Of a DNA stretch of 37,926 bases, positions 11,500-21,849 are shown piece by piece. Positions within the stretch are counted from its first letter, which is position 1. Each line of letters opens with the position of its first letter. Where the stretch lies: the NCBI GenBank assembly GCA_026260175.1, contig JAKCWW010000497.1, positions 70,399 to 108,324 of the forward strand, given 5' to 3'. The notes beneath the pieces were generated by a model. The model did no database searches and was not told where the DNA came from. It saw only the letters and a program-made list of their open reading frames with translations. Made by a program: the position numbers and the translations under genes. Origin of the DNA: Reticulitermes lucifugus. Taxonomy: Eukaryota > Arthropoda > Insecta > Blattodea > Rhinotermitidae.

Positions 11500-11700
11500 T
11501 TTTAATCAATTCCTATTTCTCCCAAATATTCTCTTCGCCTGTTTCTCGAATAAAATTTTGTAAGCATTTCTCATCTCCCAATCCCTTTCTAGTATCTCAC
11601 CTGCCTTATCTTCCTTGAGTTCATCACCCTACCAATAATTACGCAAGGTTTGAACTTTACGGAAGTCTTCATTACGTAAACTCCCCCATCCGACTCCTAT
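11500..11700 (-). pseudogene. LINE 3'-end relic
   Basis: The minus strand encodes IIGRVMNSRKIRQVRY, resembling the IIRVIKSRRLRWAGHV tail of the same LINE family. Downstream, another frame reads EMRNAYKILFEKQ, resembling MRNAYKILVGKPEG. Broken by stops. Confidence 0.45.
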
Positions 11701-11984
11701 TCCTCTTTCTTACTTCCAAATGTATCAGGAATTTATTATTATATTGCAGTGTACACCCCTTCCCAGCCACATTTCAGAATATTCCACAGCGCCACCACAC
11801 ACCATTCTCAGCCGGACACCCAAACAACTACAAACATACTCGCAGCACAAGACACAAGTAATTCAAAATTGCTTGACCTAAATCGCTAATAATCAACGAA
11901 AACAGGACGTACCCATCTACTAAATTCACTGTACGTTTCCAGATCAACAGCCACAGCCAAGACTAAACAAATCTTTCAATAACC

Positions 11985-12150
11985 TAGCAGCCACGTCAAA
12001 ATTCTAGGCGCCAGAAGGGTGATATAAAGTAAGTTCCATACTGAAGATCCGCAAATATTAGGCGCCACCGCACATTTGGTCGCCCGGGACGACGTTGCGT
12101 CCGGGGAATTGTGCACCCCTGCTCACAACAGATATACAGCCAACCACCCG
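11985..12150 (-). repeat. Unclassified interspersed repeat
   Basis: The minus strand holds CCCGGGCGACCAAATGTGCG and TATCACCCTTCTGGCGCC. I recall such text recurring in polyneopteran genomes, but no second copy lies in this window. Confidence 0.25.
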
Positions 12151-12504
12151 CGTGCAGTGAATCAAAAAACCAAAAAGTACAACAGTGCCCCCAAAACACA
12201 CCAGTGCAAGGCCAATGGAGCATAACAGTCCAATAGAGAATTTCTCCACTTGAAACTATTACATCTATAAAACTACACCACTGAAGTGTGCTGGACATCA
12301 AAAACAGACAGACACCATTGCACGAACAGAAACGTGCCCCGAACTCATCTTCAACCAGCAACGCAGAAAATATAAAACACGCAAAACGCAACACTGGGCA
12401 TTCCCATCCGCTCCAGCTCGTTACAGGTCAATACTACGTATATTATCCGCAATGCACACATTCCGAGCAACGCAATTGTACCAATAGTTTTTAGACGCGT
12501 TCGA

Positions 12505-12640
12505 TACTTGCGAAAAGCGCCTATTACTTTCGTCATGTATGTCCGTCTGTCCGCACGTATCAGCGCAGCTCCCACTGCGCGGATTTTCGTGAAATTTGGT
12601 ATTGGGGACATTTATGAAAGTCGTTCATGAAAATTAAGAT
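12505..12640 (+). repeat. Repeat family C, copy 1
   Basis: GCGAAAAGCGCCTATTACTT, TATGTCCGTCTGTCCGCACG and TTTTCGTGAAATTTGG occur in the same order, inverted, at 15160-15345. Confidence 0.6.
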
Positions 12641-13185
12641 TGTGTCACAACCAACGCGACCTCAGCCTGAATATAACAGCATGTTCTTTCGTTTTTAAAT
12701 TTCACTGCCAAAAGTCAAAAGAGGGCAGGTTTTTTTTTAACTTTTAAAACCTAATACCCCGTTCGTAGCAGAAAAATTTATAAAATGATAAAAAATTATA
12801 AAAATGGCTAAAACAATGAAAATACACTTTAAGGCCCGAGTCGTCTTGTTTCATACGAGTTTCTATACGTCAGTACATGAAAATATCTTTCAGATTCGGT
12901 TTTGCCATTTAGCAAGCTTGACTACTCGCAATTGTAATTCAGACCTAGTGTGTATATGTGTATATACATACGAGTATATATGTGTGTGTGTTATTTACAG
13001 AGCTACCTTACATCAGATTAAAATATGGGCATGAAACGACCTTTGTACTGTCACCATCTTCCATCATCGTACTAAATCAAAAGAGTATTCAGTATTCTTC
13101 TTTTGTTTAGTGCCGTTTTCTCTAACTCAGACTCTTCAATTGAATGATTGGATGACTGAAGAATAATTTCGGAAAGATATGGAAA
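12641..13185. other. Stretch with TG/TA microsatellite, no gene seen
   Basis: A TGTATATG/TGTGTG-rich run lies near 12950-12995. Nothing coding recognised. Confidence 0.4.
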
Positions 13186-13187
13186 GA

Positions 13188-13325
13188 AGCGGTAGTGGCC
13201 TCGTTTGAGTATTTGCCTGGGCAGACCAAGAAAAACCACAAAAAAAACCTACAAGCACAGCCGGTCTCCGGACTGGGAACCCAGGACGTTCCGACAACGA
13301 AGCGGCAATGCTAACTACTGTGAGT
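13188..13325 (-). repeat. SINE family E
   Basis: The minus strand has an A-box-like GTTAGCATTGCCGCTTCG and a B-box-like CTGGGTTCCCAGTCC. Then follow a T-rich stretch and TGCCCAGGCAAATACTC, the order of a tRNA-derived insect SINE. Confidence 0.55.
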
Positions 13326-13625
13326 TAAACGTTCACATTTCGCGCAGTGAACACATGACACTGCTTCGTATTATGAAACAACATGCAACACACACATAGG
13401 AGTTACACGTACATGTATATACACACTATATACATGTAATGTGAGGAAAAGTGGAAATATGTTAAAATAAAGCACATTTTCCATACGCGATCTTCGCGAT
13501 GCTGCATACATCAGTGACCCTGATACTGATTCATTGCAGATACAAACGTATCACTGAAGACACAATCTCAAAGTTAACTGCAGATATCAAAGGCATACTA
13601 TACATCACTGTTACTTGTATTCCAT

Positions 13626-13667
<42 letters not shown>

Positions 13668-14566
13668 TACGTTGACAATTTTTTAATGTGCACAAAAAAT
13701 GATGCGTTTGTAGAATGGTCGTGGTGGACAAAATATATCAAGTTTGTGTGGGTTACAGACCGACATAACTCACAATTAAATTCGCCCCGGAAACCCTGCA
13801 CATTACCATTTTTCAGACACCGTCCAATCACACTGCACTGACGATGGAACGGGCAAAACCACCCCACTAAGTGTTCATGTTATGCAGCTCTGAAAACACA
13901 TAACAGAATGCGACTTGTTCAGTAACAGAATGGGCTGTTTACAAGCATACCTTCCATACAACCAAGTTTAATGGTGCAGAAACCACCTCCGGTTTCAAAG
14001 GGCTGCAAGCCACAACTCGAAACACACAGCAGTTTCGAACCGAATTAGAAAGACCACTGCAGGAGTTCGGAGAGTGACACCATGTCATGTGGCATATGAC
14101 GCCCAAAAGTTAATACCACGTGAAGTCTTACCCACTCACCCACACGACGAACACAGAGCACGCCAACGTGACATTTACAGTCAGGGGTAAACAAAATCAA
14201 GCACCGGCCGCCACACCGCTATACTGAGCTTCTTCCCTCCAGAACCTAAGGAATAGTTATCACTTTCCATACTACCAATAAAGTGTTTCCGTAACAGACG
14301 CGTCCTTTTCTTTCAGAAAACTGCTTTTTGTATCAGTAAACAGCGGTCAAGTATCGTCAATTGACTTAATATTCACACGAAGTTTCATGAAAGTTCGCCC
14401 ACTGGTTCATGAATTGCTAGCGGAAACACGGGCATAACATGAGCATCTCTTTTCTTACGAAATAGTGCGCTAAAAAGAGATAACTATGCGTTCATTACGA
14501 TTCTGAACACAACACTGCCGGTTATTTTTTACGTTGTGTTCACCGTGCATTTTGATAACATTCACC
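13326..14566. other. Stretch with TA microsatellite, no gene seen
   Basis: A (TA)n run occupies 13626-13664. The rest is unremarkable, with short ORFs. Confidence 0.4.
13626..13664. repeat. (TA)n microsatellite
   Basis: Uninterrupted TA dinucleotides for most of its length. Confidence 0.95.
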
Positions 14567-14730
14567 AATTAAACCAACAAACGCACTTTATTTCTTAAGT
14601 ATGTCCATTAACTCTACATGTTTCGGCTGCAAATTGAACTTGAACCCCTGATGATGGCTCTCTTGCAGCCGAAACATATGTAGGGTTAACGGACATACTT
14701 AAGAAATAAAGTGCATTTGTTGGTTTAATT
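14567..14730. mobile_element. Foldback element with long terminal inverted repeats
   Basis: Arms 14567-14632 and 14663-14730 are inverted copies with few mismatches (AATTAAACCAACAAA ... TTTGTTGGTTTAATT; TTCGGCTGCAA ... TTGCAGCCGAA). The ~30-nt centre plus the right arm contains a hammerhead-type motif. No target duplication was seen. Confidence 0.85.
14641..14689 (+). ncRNA. Hammerhead ribozyme-like motif, type I
   Basis: Core CTGATGA is at 14648-14654. Stem II pairs GGCT (14656-14659) with AGCC (14667-14670), leaving one extra U. GAA is at 14671-14673. A two-pair stem III (A74-U81, C75-G80) follows, and GTA at 14680-14682 is an allowed cleavage triplet. Stem I pairs AACCC (14643-14647) with GGGTT (14683-14687). 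All invariant core bases are present; the unpaired U next to stem II may weaken activity. Confidence 0.55.
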
Positions 14731-15159
14731 GCTGACTGCCAGTTATATTTACTTCAGCCATAAATTTGTCTCAGATCTAACGAACACAACAGAAAAGTTG
14801 CACAGCCATACGAGTACATCATATTAAACAAGACAGAAACGTTCGTATAACGTTAACACTGAGGCGCGTTTGCATAACCACTGATGTCGTAGAAAAGCAA
14901 TAAGTACTACATATTTTGAGTGTGTGCGCCTGTACCCTTAGTTATCCAACATGCAAAGCGCATGCGCCGTATTATATTGTAATCTGCGGCATGTCCGACT
15001 CTACAATATTTTTCCACATTATCTCATAAATGGCACGATTTTCGGGGGGAGTTATTGAACATAAAATGGGTGTTTTGATTTTCTCTACAAATTTTGTCTG
15101 AAAATTTTCTGATTCCAAGAATAATTCAGCGACATACTATCATAAATATACATACGTCT

Positions 15160-15345
15160 TCGTGTAAAGTACCCCTTACTCTTGTCATATTTTCATGAAA
15201 CCTGAACTTTCTCGACAGATTTTCGAAAAACAGTCAAATATCAAATTTCATAAGTCCGTCCAGTGAGATACGAGTTGTTCCACGCGGACGGACAGGCAGA
15301 CACGACAAAGCTAATAGTCGCTTTTCGCAATTTTGCGAAAGCGCC
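15160..15345 (-). repeat. Repeat family C, copy 2
   Basis: The minus strand reads GCGAAAAGCGACTATTAGCT, then CTGCCTGTCCGTCCGCG and a TCATGAAA-containing tail, paralleling 12505-12640. Confidence 0.55.
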
Positions 15346-15995
15346 TACACATACAAACTACGAAACGCAACTTCCATAAATTTTCATTCTATGTCGTCAA
15401 ATTTTCAAATGAAAATTGCATACCTTAACGAGGTATGTCATGCATAAGTGTTTTCTAACAGAAGCCGTTTTTTTTTCTTTTTTTTAGAAAACTGAGAACA
15501 GTTCGAATTCGGCTTCAAATATTCCGTACTGTTAATTTTGGGCTGACCGGACCAAAATTAATTTTGACAAACAACTTTCAGTACAGAAACCATACCGGGC
15601 CAAATTCAATCAAAATACATTAAAGTAAGTCTGTATACGAAACAGTAAGCATACATACATACATACATACACCGATACAGACACACGAGATCCAAATGTG
15701 CTCATGTTCATGTTCTGTACTTCTCGCAAGGTATTCACAGCAAGCTAGAAAGTATACTCCACCCTGATGTATACGCACTTTCAAAACGCGTCTCTCGCAA
15801 TTGTCATCCGTCACTAAAAGCTCCTACCCCGAACGTTAAATTCAGTCGTAATTAAATGTAATGACATTCATACAGATTAACGCTACTTTCGAAGACGCAT
15901 ATGCATTGAGCAGATTCAGTCATAAAATCGGTATGTTTATTACTGATCACTTAAATTTCCGCGTTCATTCGCATCCATTTAATACAGATATATGT
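15346..15995. other. Stretch with CATA microsatellite, no gene seen
   Basis: (CATA)n lies at 15650-15671. Otherwise unremarkable. Confidence 0.4.
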
Positions 15996-15999
15996 ATGT

Positions 16000-16215
16000 T
16001 GCTGACACGGTTAGTTGCAGTTGGTTGAGGCACTGCGCTACAAACCGGAACGTAGCGGGTTCGATTCCCGATGGTGTCANNNNNNNNNNNNNNNNNNNNN
16101 NNNNNNNNNNNNNNNNNNNNNNNNNNNNNCCTTCATGTGCCGATTGTCTAAAAATCTGGGAGCATCAACCTCCTGGGACCCTAAGGGCCTGTAATGGGAT
16201 TGCTTTGACACGGTT
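16000..16215 (+). repeat. SINE family F, plus-strand copy interrupted by gap
   Basis: The tRNA-like head has GTTGGTTGAGGCACTGCGC and the B box GCGGGTTCGATTCCCGATGG. TGACAC and GTGTCA could pair as an acceptor stem. After the 50-N gap the body continues (CTTCATGTGCCGATTGTC, TGTAATGGGATTGCTT). It is a SINE, not a functional tRNA gene, because the head continues into a body shared with the inverted copy. Confidence 0.7.
16080..16129. other. Assembly gap, 50 N
   Basis: Fifty consecutive N. It lies in the left arm of a large inverted repeat, a structure that commonly breaks assemblies; its true length is unknown. Confidence 1.
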
Positions 16216-16502
16216 AACCGACAACTTAAAGGTAAAGCAATCCCATTACAGGCCTGGACATGCCTTTGGGGTTTCAGGAGGTTGAGGCTCCCAAAATTCT
16301 AGACAATCGGCACATGAAGGTGGTAAGGTTGTCAGCCCTACACACTGGTACTCATTTCTGTCGCAGGCTGAGTCGACCCTAGGGCCACAGTGAAACCGAA
16401 AGGATTATATCAATGAAAAATTCCAATGACACCATCGGGAATCAAACCCGCGACCTTCCGGCTTGTACCGCAGTGCCTCGACCAACTGCGCCAACGCTTG
16501 CC
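16216..16502 (-). repeat. SINE family F, minus-strand copy
   Basis: The head at the right reads GGCGCAGTTGGTCGAGGCAC and CGCGGGTTTGATTCCCGATG on the minus strand. The body mirrors the plus copy (GAGGTTGAGGCTCCC, ACAATCGGCACATGAAGG on the plus strand). Together the two form a ~500-bp palindrome with SINE 3' ends facing. Confidence 0.8.
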
Positions 16503-16858
16503 CCCTAACAGACAACTTAGGCCTATTAAATTACCGTAAACTGTTTGGTTGACTCCCATAAATCCAACCCCTCGTCCGCACCTTAGGGTTATGCGGAATG
16601 GTAAAAGGTGTGTGCCCTGAGGGGGGGGCTACTCTGACACATGCCGGCAATCCTTAACCTGCGTCACGTGGGAGGTGGTAACAGGTGTGGAGGGGATACC
16701 ATGTAGAGGGTTACTACGACACACGCTGGCTAACGGGGCTCTGGTCTACCCAAGCCAAGGTGGAAGGTATCGTGCCGAAGGCTGCATGGCACTGGGGTAG
16801 TCAATAGCAGTGTCGTGAACGATCTCCTTGGGGAACCAGGCCACACCCCATTGTTTTT
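16503..16858. other. GC-rich stretch flanking the minisatellite
   Basis: GC-rich, with short GGGG runs. It ends in CCCATTGTTTTTAGGC just before the tandem repeats. It is probably repeat-derived; no gene seen. Confidence 0.35.
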
Positions 16859-17995
16859 AGGCTTTCCGTCCGCGTGGAGCTCCGTGGACAGTGACCGTAT
16901 TCTTTTCCCCGTGTGTTGTGGGAGAGCTCCTTAAGTGGGGACTCCGAGAGATATGAATGAATGAATCAATCAATGGCTCTGGAAACGGAGCATTGCCTTG
17001 TATAGGAGCTGCCCAAAGGCTCCAGCGGATATCCAAGGGCTTGTCTGGCTTACAGACGGCTGTGAGGCAGAATGGGGACTGAGGCTCTTCAGGTAAAGAG
17101 ATATGTAAAAGAAGGATCTGGAAAGGGGCATCTCTTTCCATAGGGACCCCGTCGGGAAACATGGAGGAAGGCTCCTTTACCGGGGACTTTAGAAAGGTGA
17201 GTTTCTATTTTATTAGACCTTTTTCATTAGGGCTCCGAGAGATACGTAAAACAAGGCTCTGGGACGGGTGTCTCTCTCCATAGGGGCCCCACTCGGGGAA
17301 CTTGGAGGAGGGACTCCTTCACCGGGGACTTCGACAGACAGGTAAAAGAAGGCTCTGGAGGGGGAGCGTCTCTCTCTATGGGGGCTCCTTTACTGGGGAC
17401 TTCGAAGGTTATGTAAAAGAAGGCTCTGGTGACGGGCATCTCTCTCCATGGGGGCCCCGTTGGGGTAACTTGGAGGAGGGACTTCTTCACCGGGGACTTT
17501 GAGAGACAGGTAAAAGAAGGCTATGGAAACGGAGCGTCTTTCTGCATAGGGCTCTGAGAGGGGAACGTGGAGGGTGGCTCCTGTAGTGGGGACTTTGAAA
17601 AATATATAAAAGGCTCAGGTGGCGGGCATCTCTCTCCATGGGGGCCCCGTTGGAGGAACTTGGAGGGGGGACTTCTTCACTGGGGACTTTGAGAGACAGG
17701 TAAAAGAAAGCTCTGGAGACGGAGCGTCTCTTTGTGGGAGCTCTGCGAGGGGAACCTGGAAGGGGGGCTCCTTTGCTGGGGACTTATAAAGATATATAAA
17801 AGAAGGCTCTGGAAATGGAACATCTTTCTCTATGTAGGAGCTTCGTAAGGGGAACCTGGAGAGGGGGGTAGCTTTACTGGGGACTCTGAGAGACATGTCA
17901 GGGGAGGCTTTGGAAGGGGAGCATCTCTCTTTACAGGGGCTCCGTGAGGGGAACCTGGAGGGGGGGCTCCCATACTGAGGACTCCCAAGAGACAT
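16859..17995. repeat. Degenerate minisatellite, unit about 95-100 bp
   Basis: The marker CTGGGGACTTnGAGAG recurs near 16935, 17173, 17316, 17389, 17484, 17585, 17678, 17771, 17875 and 17970, mostly 93-104 bp apart. Each unit also has GTAAAAGAAGGCTCTGG, CATCTCTCTCCATGGGGG and GGGGAACCTGGAGG. The minus strand stays open for long stretches (FTCLSKSPVKE-like repeats); this is read as repeat-driven, not as proof of a protein. Confidence 0.85.
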
Positions 17996-18040
17996 TTCTG
18001 GGATGTGACGCCGTTTAGTCTGGTACAAATTTGGATGACA
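17996..18040 (-). repeat. Foldback cassette tail
   Basis: The minus strand reads TACCAGACTAAACGGCGTCA then CATCCCAGAAA, the conserved tail of the cassette family, abutting the minisatellite. Confidence 0.5.
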
Positions 18041-18711
18041 TTTCCGGTGTGTATTCTGAACCTCGTGAATCCAGCACACACCCTTGGACTTAGTTTCTTT
18101 GACTCGTTTTAAAATCTGCCTTCCACACACTGCCCAGGGCGTCCAAGCGTTCTCTTCGTGCTTCCCACAAAAAAACTCCGCGTTTTTCAACTCTCCCGTA
18201 TGTGCCATTATTGTAGTGACTAACGGCACTCTTCTTGTAATAATACACCGTGCTCAAACACCTGTATTTACTCGTACAAGACAATACTACCCGTTATTTA
18301 CTTGGTTTTAAAATGTAATCTCTTATTCTGGAAAAGGGCGTTTGACGACAAAATTCTCATAAAAACATTTATTTGAAAGAATAGAGTGCAATGGAAGTAT
18401 ATTTACTTAAGATGGGCTGGATATAGAGGTCAGATGGGGGTACAATACATACAGCACTTTGATACTGAAACTTGCAAACTAGAACCTTGGAAAAATGAGA
18501 AGATAGGAAAATTACATGAAGGTATATTTTAAGGAAACATGGCTGGAAGGTGGTGTGTAGTAATTCAGGAATATAACCAGTGACAGGCTTCTGAATTATG
18601 GTGATCAGCTTTGCTAGCACGACATTACTCAGGTGTTACAAGACAAGTGTTGCTAAAAATATACATATATCTTACAAGTAATTACAGTAACAAACAAATG
18701 TTCATAAAATG
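18041..18711. other. Stretch spanning the CpG boundary, no gene seen
   Basis: CpGs are frequent up to about 18345 and almost absent after it. The left half continues a minus-strand ORF from the minisatellite without recognised domains. Confidence 0.4.
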
Positions 18712-18736
18712 ATTAAAAATCATATATAACACATAT

Positions 18737-18780
18737 AATTCCTACATGTTTCAGCGCCAGGGTGCCATCTTCAGGGAATC
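18737..18780 (-). ncRNA. Hammerhead ribozyme-like motif, type I
   Basis: Read on the minus strand: stem I GATTCC, core CTGAAGA (fits CUGANGA; 18774-18768), one unpaired U, and stem II GGCACC/GGCGCU with one A-C mismatch and a GU pair. Then GAA, stem III AC/GU, cleavage triplet GTA and stem I partner GGAATT. Stem I has five Watson-Crick pairs plus one GU. Loops are very small, as in ribozymes of Penelope-like elements. Confidence 0.5.
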
Positions 18781-18987
18781 CAGTACAAAGGTTTGCAAAT
18801 ACCAACAGAACACTCTTGGTATCACATTAATAAAATGTTAAAATATTAAAATTATAGTCTATTGACTTCACTTTAACATTTAAAATATTAAAATTATGAA
18901 GTCTGTTGACTTTATTTTAACACTTTAACATTTTATTAATGTAATCCCAAGATTGTTGTGTTGGTACTTGCAAACCTTTGTACTTTG

Positions 18988-19028
18988 GATTCCCTGAAGC
19001 TGGCGGCCTGGCGCTGAAACATGTAGGA
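18988..19028 (+). ncRNA. Hammerhead-like motif, mutated core
   Basis: It is the inverted partner of the preceding motif: GGATTCC, CTGAAGC, stem II region, then GAAACATGTA and GGAAC. The seventh core base is C instead of the invariant A, so it should be inactive. Confidence 0.4.
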
Positions 19029-19435
19029 ACTGTATATGTTATGAATGATTTTAGTCGTTTTATGTGCATCCGTGTGCATTTTTTGGTTATTGTAATTATT
19101 TGTAAGAATAATGCACGAAGTATATACTGTCAAAATACATATATCTTGTTTGGAGCATGGAAAGCATTGAATTTGCACCTGAAGAATGAATTACACAAAT
19201 TTATAGCAAGAATCTCAACTCAGAACCGTCCACATATAAGGCAGACAGAATGCTAAAAATAACATGCACAAACCTACATTCAGAAGATTTCATATAGGAA
19301 AATATGTTGAGCTATAACTGCAGTATGCCCAAAGCAATATAAAAAATACTCGTATAACCTATTATTACTGGAAGACTAAATCCTGAGGACAGCAGTGTGG
19401 CATATGCATGCCTCAATTATAATCAGTATTTAAAT

Positions 19436-19657
19436 CAGAGCTGTCCAACGTTTTAGGCAGAATGCCACAGCCATTACTGTGGGATGGGTCGCGGGCCACA
19501 CATGTAAAACATCACAATAAGTGGTACACCTAACAGCCTAAATTATTGTGCAATTTCTGTAGTATATACTCGTATATACATTTACATATATAAAATGTAC
19601 AAATGTGTCCATGGACTGCACAACACAACCTGGTGGGGTGTGGGTTGGACACCCCTG
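19436..19657. mobile_element. hAT MITE, 222 bp, with perfect 8-bp target duplication
   Basis: It starts CAGAGCTGTCCAAC and ends GTTGGACACCCCTG, imperfect inverted termini of the CAGxGxTGTCCAAC hAT type. It is flanked on both sides by ATTTAAAT (19428-19435 and 19658-19665). An 8-bp duplication is the hAT hallmark. No coding capacity. Confidence 0.92.
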
Positions 19658-19665
19658 ATTTAAAT

Positions 19666-21384
19666 AAATACCAGTAAATGAGATGAAATGTTAGCACTCA
19701 AAGTTTGGAACCTGCAATGCAAGAATGAGTTTTCTTAGTCCATAGTGACAAAATACAAATGCTGTATATAAATCTTGACATAACTGTTATTACTCTATAC
19801 GAAATTATTTTACATTAAGAAAAGAAGGGTAGAAAAGTGTAGTTCAGTCTGCAGCCCATTTCCAGTGCGTTCTTTGTGATTTTACATACATTGATCATTA
19901 TGCATATTTATTGCTACTGTAACTCCAGTAGTAAAGGGAATTAAAATTGGGCCCTGTTTCTTACCATCAATCAATGCATAATGTCACTGATTCAGTGTAT
20001 GGGATGGACATCTAACAAAAGCAGAATTCCTTTATATCAGATTGTTCTCACAACTGATTACTCCATTAATTTTATTAAATAAGTTTCATTCTTCTTGAAT
20101 TTCATCACTCATCTCACAATTAGCTCTTCTGCACCTTTTCATGCTATTCTAAAATCATATTTTACTGATTTGGAATTCTGTGGTATCTTTTCCATTCAAT
20201 ATAAAGTATCACTTCAATAGATCACAATCAAAGTTATATAAAAATGTTGTTCTACATTTAAGAAGTCTGTCTATGAAATATTTTGTGTACAGACACTATC
20301 ATAAGCTCATAACACAAACAATAATGTACTGCCACTTCGTAAATTTTTCATAATACAAACTTCAGTTAAAGTCACCAACAAACTTCATTCCTAACAAATA
20401 TCAAATTACCACAACCATATAGTATTTGAAACAGGGTGGAAAATCTTATGAAAAACATTCCCTACTGTTCTTTCTCTTGCGGTAAGCACTCCTCTTGTAC
20501 CTGTGTCCACTCTTTCCTTACTCTGTTTTTCTGTCAGTAGGTCTTCCTGCTTCTTGGAAATCTTCATTTTTATGCTGTCAAAGAAATCCTATTATCTTCC
20601 ACGTACAACACACATCCACACCAGCATATATTTCCTAAAAACCTTTAATGTACAAAATTAATTAATGTAATCAAGCTACTATATGCTAAGTAATTACATG
20701 AAACACCATGTACTTTATCCGTATTAATTATGATACCTCATATAAATCAGTACAGTATCATTAAAAACCTTATAAACAGAAACAAATAATAAAATTTGCC
20801 CTTTCTAACCAAAGTCAGACTATTCATGGAATATGCTCTTTACACACTGTCCATTCTTTTCACATAAAAGCAAAGGACACCTATCACATTCAGCCTGTTA
20901 GATGACACCAGTCCTTATCATTAGACTTTGTGAAGAGACTGTATCTGTCTCCATCTTCAAGAGAGGGGAAAAGTTGGGATCCATTAGATGAAACTAGTCC
21001 TTAACATTAGGCCACTGACACACATCATGAAACTAACGTGTAACTACAATTGGTCATAGCAGCAAAAACAACCACACTTCACATGGGAAGTCAAACAGTT
21101 TGACAGAAAGTTAATGAGAAAAAACAAAACATAAACAGTCCAGGCAACATCATATTGTAATATTAAAACCAGTCATGACCGGAGTTCATAATACTTGCAA
21201 TATGATATCAGAAACAAAACATACATAGTAAAAGTTAAAATGTGAATGCCATATAACACCGTTAACCCCACTGTAACAGTTCAAGTTCATTTGTCTTCTT
21301 TTGTTCCTGTACCATTAACACTGCATGAATAGTTGATACAGTCTTCTTCTTGGTTTCCACGCGTCTCACCCATGACAAAACACT
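19666..21384. other. CpG-poor intronic stretch, no gene seen
   Basis: AT-rich. A 28-bp imperfect direct repeat (TTAGATGACACCAGTCC at 20898 and TTAGATGAAACTAGTCC at 20984) is the only structure noted. VSVSIFKRGEKLG encoded near 20940 faintly recalls an RT motif. Confidence 0.35.
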
Positions 21385-21556
21385 TCATTTCTGAGACAGG
21401 CTCTGCTTGTTTTGACAGCATGATTGCCAGCAGAGACAAACTACAGCTGAAGATTGACTCCAGTCAATGTTGGTAGCCTGGAATTGCTCACACTCACAAC
21501 GTCCTGCCTCTGTCACTTGTGGGGTTACAAAAAAATCCATTCCAGATCCAGCATTT

Positions 21557-21580
21557 AAATATATATATATATATATATAC
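21557..21580. repeat. (AT)n microsatellite
   Basis: About ten AT units inside an exon-like minus-strand stretch. Confidence 0.9.
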
Positions 21581-21604
21581 ACATCTATTGAAACAGATTC
21601 TGCA

Positions 21605-21778
21605 TTATAAGCTACAAGAACGGTGAGACAAAGACTGAATAAGCAGCTTAAGTTGGAACATGTCTGCCCACACCATGACGAGGAACACAAGGAAGGCAAG
21701 GGAGAAGGATACACTGATCCTCAGGAAACCCAGTGCTGTTTCATTGGTCTGTGTGTCATAAAGACTGAGCACCACCAT
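21605..21778 (-). CDS. 57-codon ORF with one hydrophobic segment, doubtful
   Basis: Starts MVVLSLYDTQTNETALGF and continues through a strongly hydrophobic run (SVSFSLAFLVFLVMVW) to a basic C-terminus and TAA. It resembles a membrane-protein exon in composition, and CpGs survive locally. There is no convincing splice pair and no family match. An adjacent Cys-rich frame runs on to 21385. It could be a decayed gene fragment or chance. Confidence 0.2.
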   Translation of the reverse strand: MVVLSLYDTQTNETALGFLRISVSFSLAFLVFLVMVWADMFQLKLLIQSLSHRSCSL

Positions 21779-21849
21779 GTTACAGAAATAGTGAAGAAAC
21801 TATGGTACACAAAAAACAAAAATTTGAAAAAACATTTGTTTTACAGTAC

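Larger units (their letters stand above)
18712..19054. mobile_element. Foldback element with hammerhead motifs in both arms
   Basis: Arms 18712-18839 and about 18925-19054 pair from AAAATCAT/ATGATTTT inward through CTACATGTTTCAGCGCCAGG and TTTGCAAATACCAA. The centre holds a direct duplication of TTAAAATATTAAAATTAT. Arm divergence shows it is not recent. Confidence 0.85.

Noticed and set aside
11996-12394. 132-codon minus-strand ORF
   Set aside because: Part reads through an interspersed repeat; the remainder is low-information and hydrophobic by composition.
16010-16078. Apparent tRNA gene
   Set aside because: The head is shared by an inverted copy with a common downstream body, so it is a tRNA-derived SINE.
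20898-21010. 28-bp imperfect direct repeat and RT-like VSVSIFKRGEKLG
   Set aside because: Too short and isolated to call a LINE; no second RT motif nearby.
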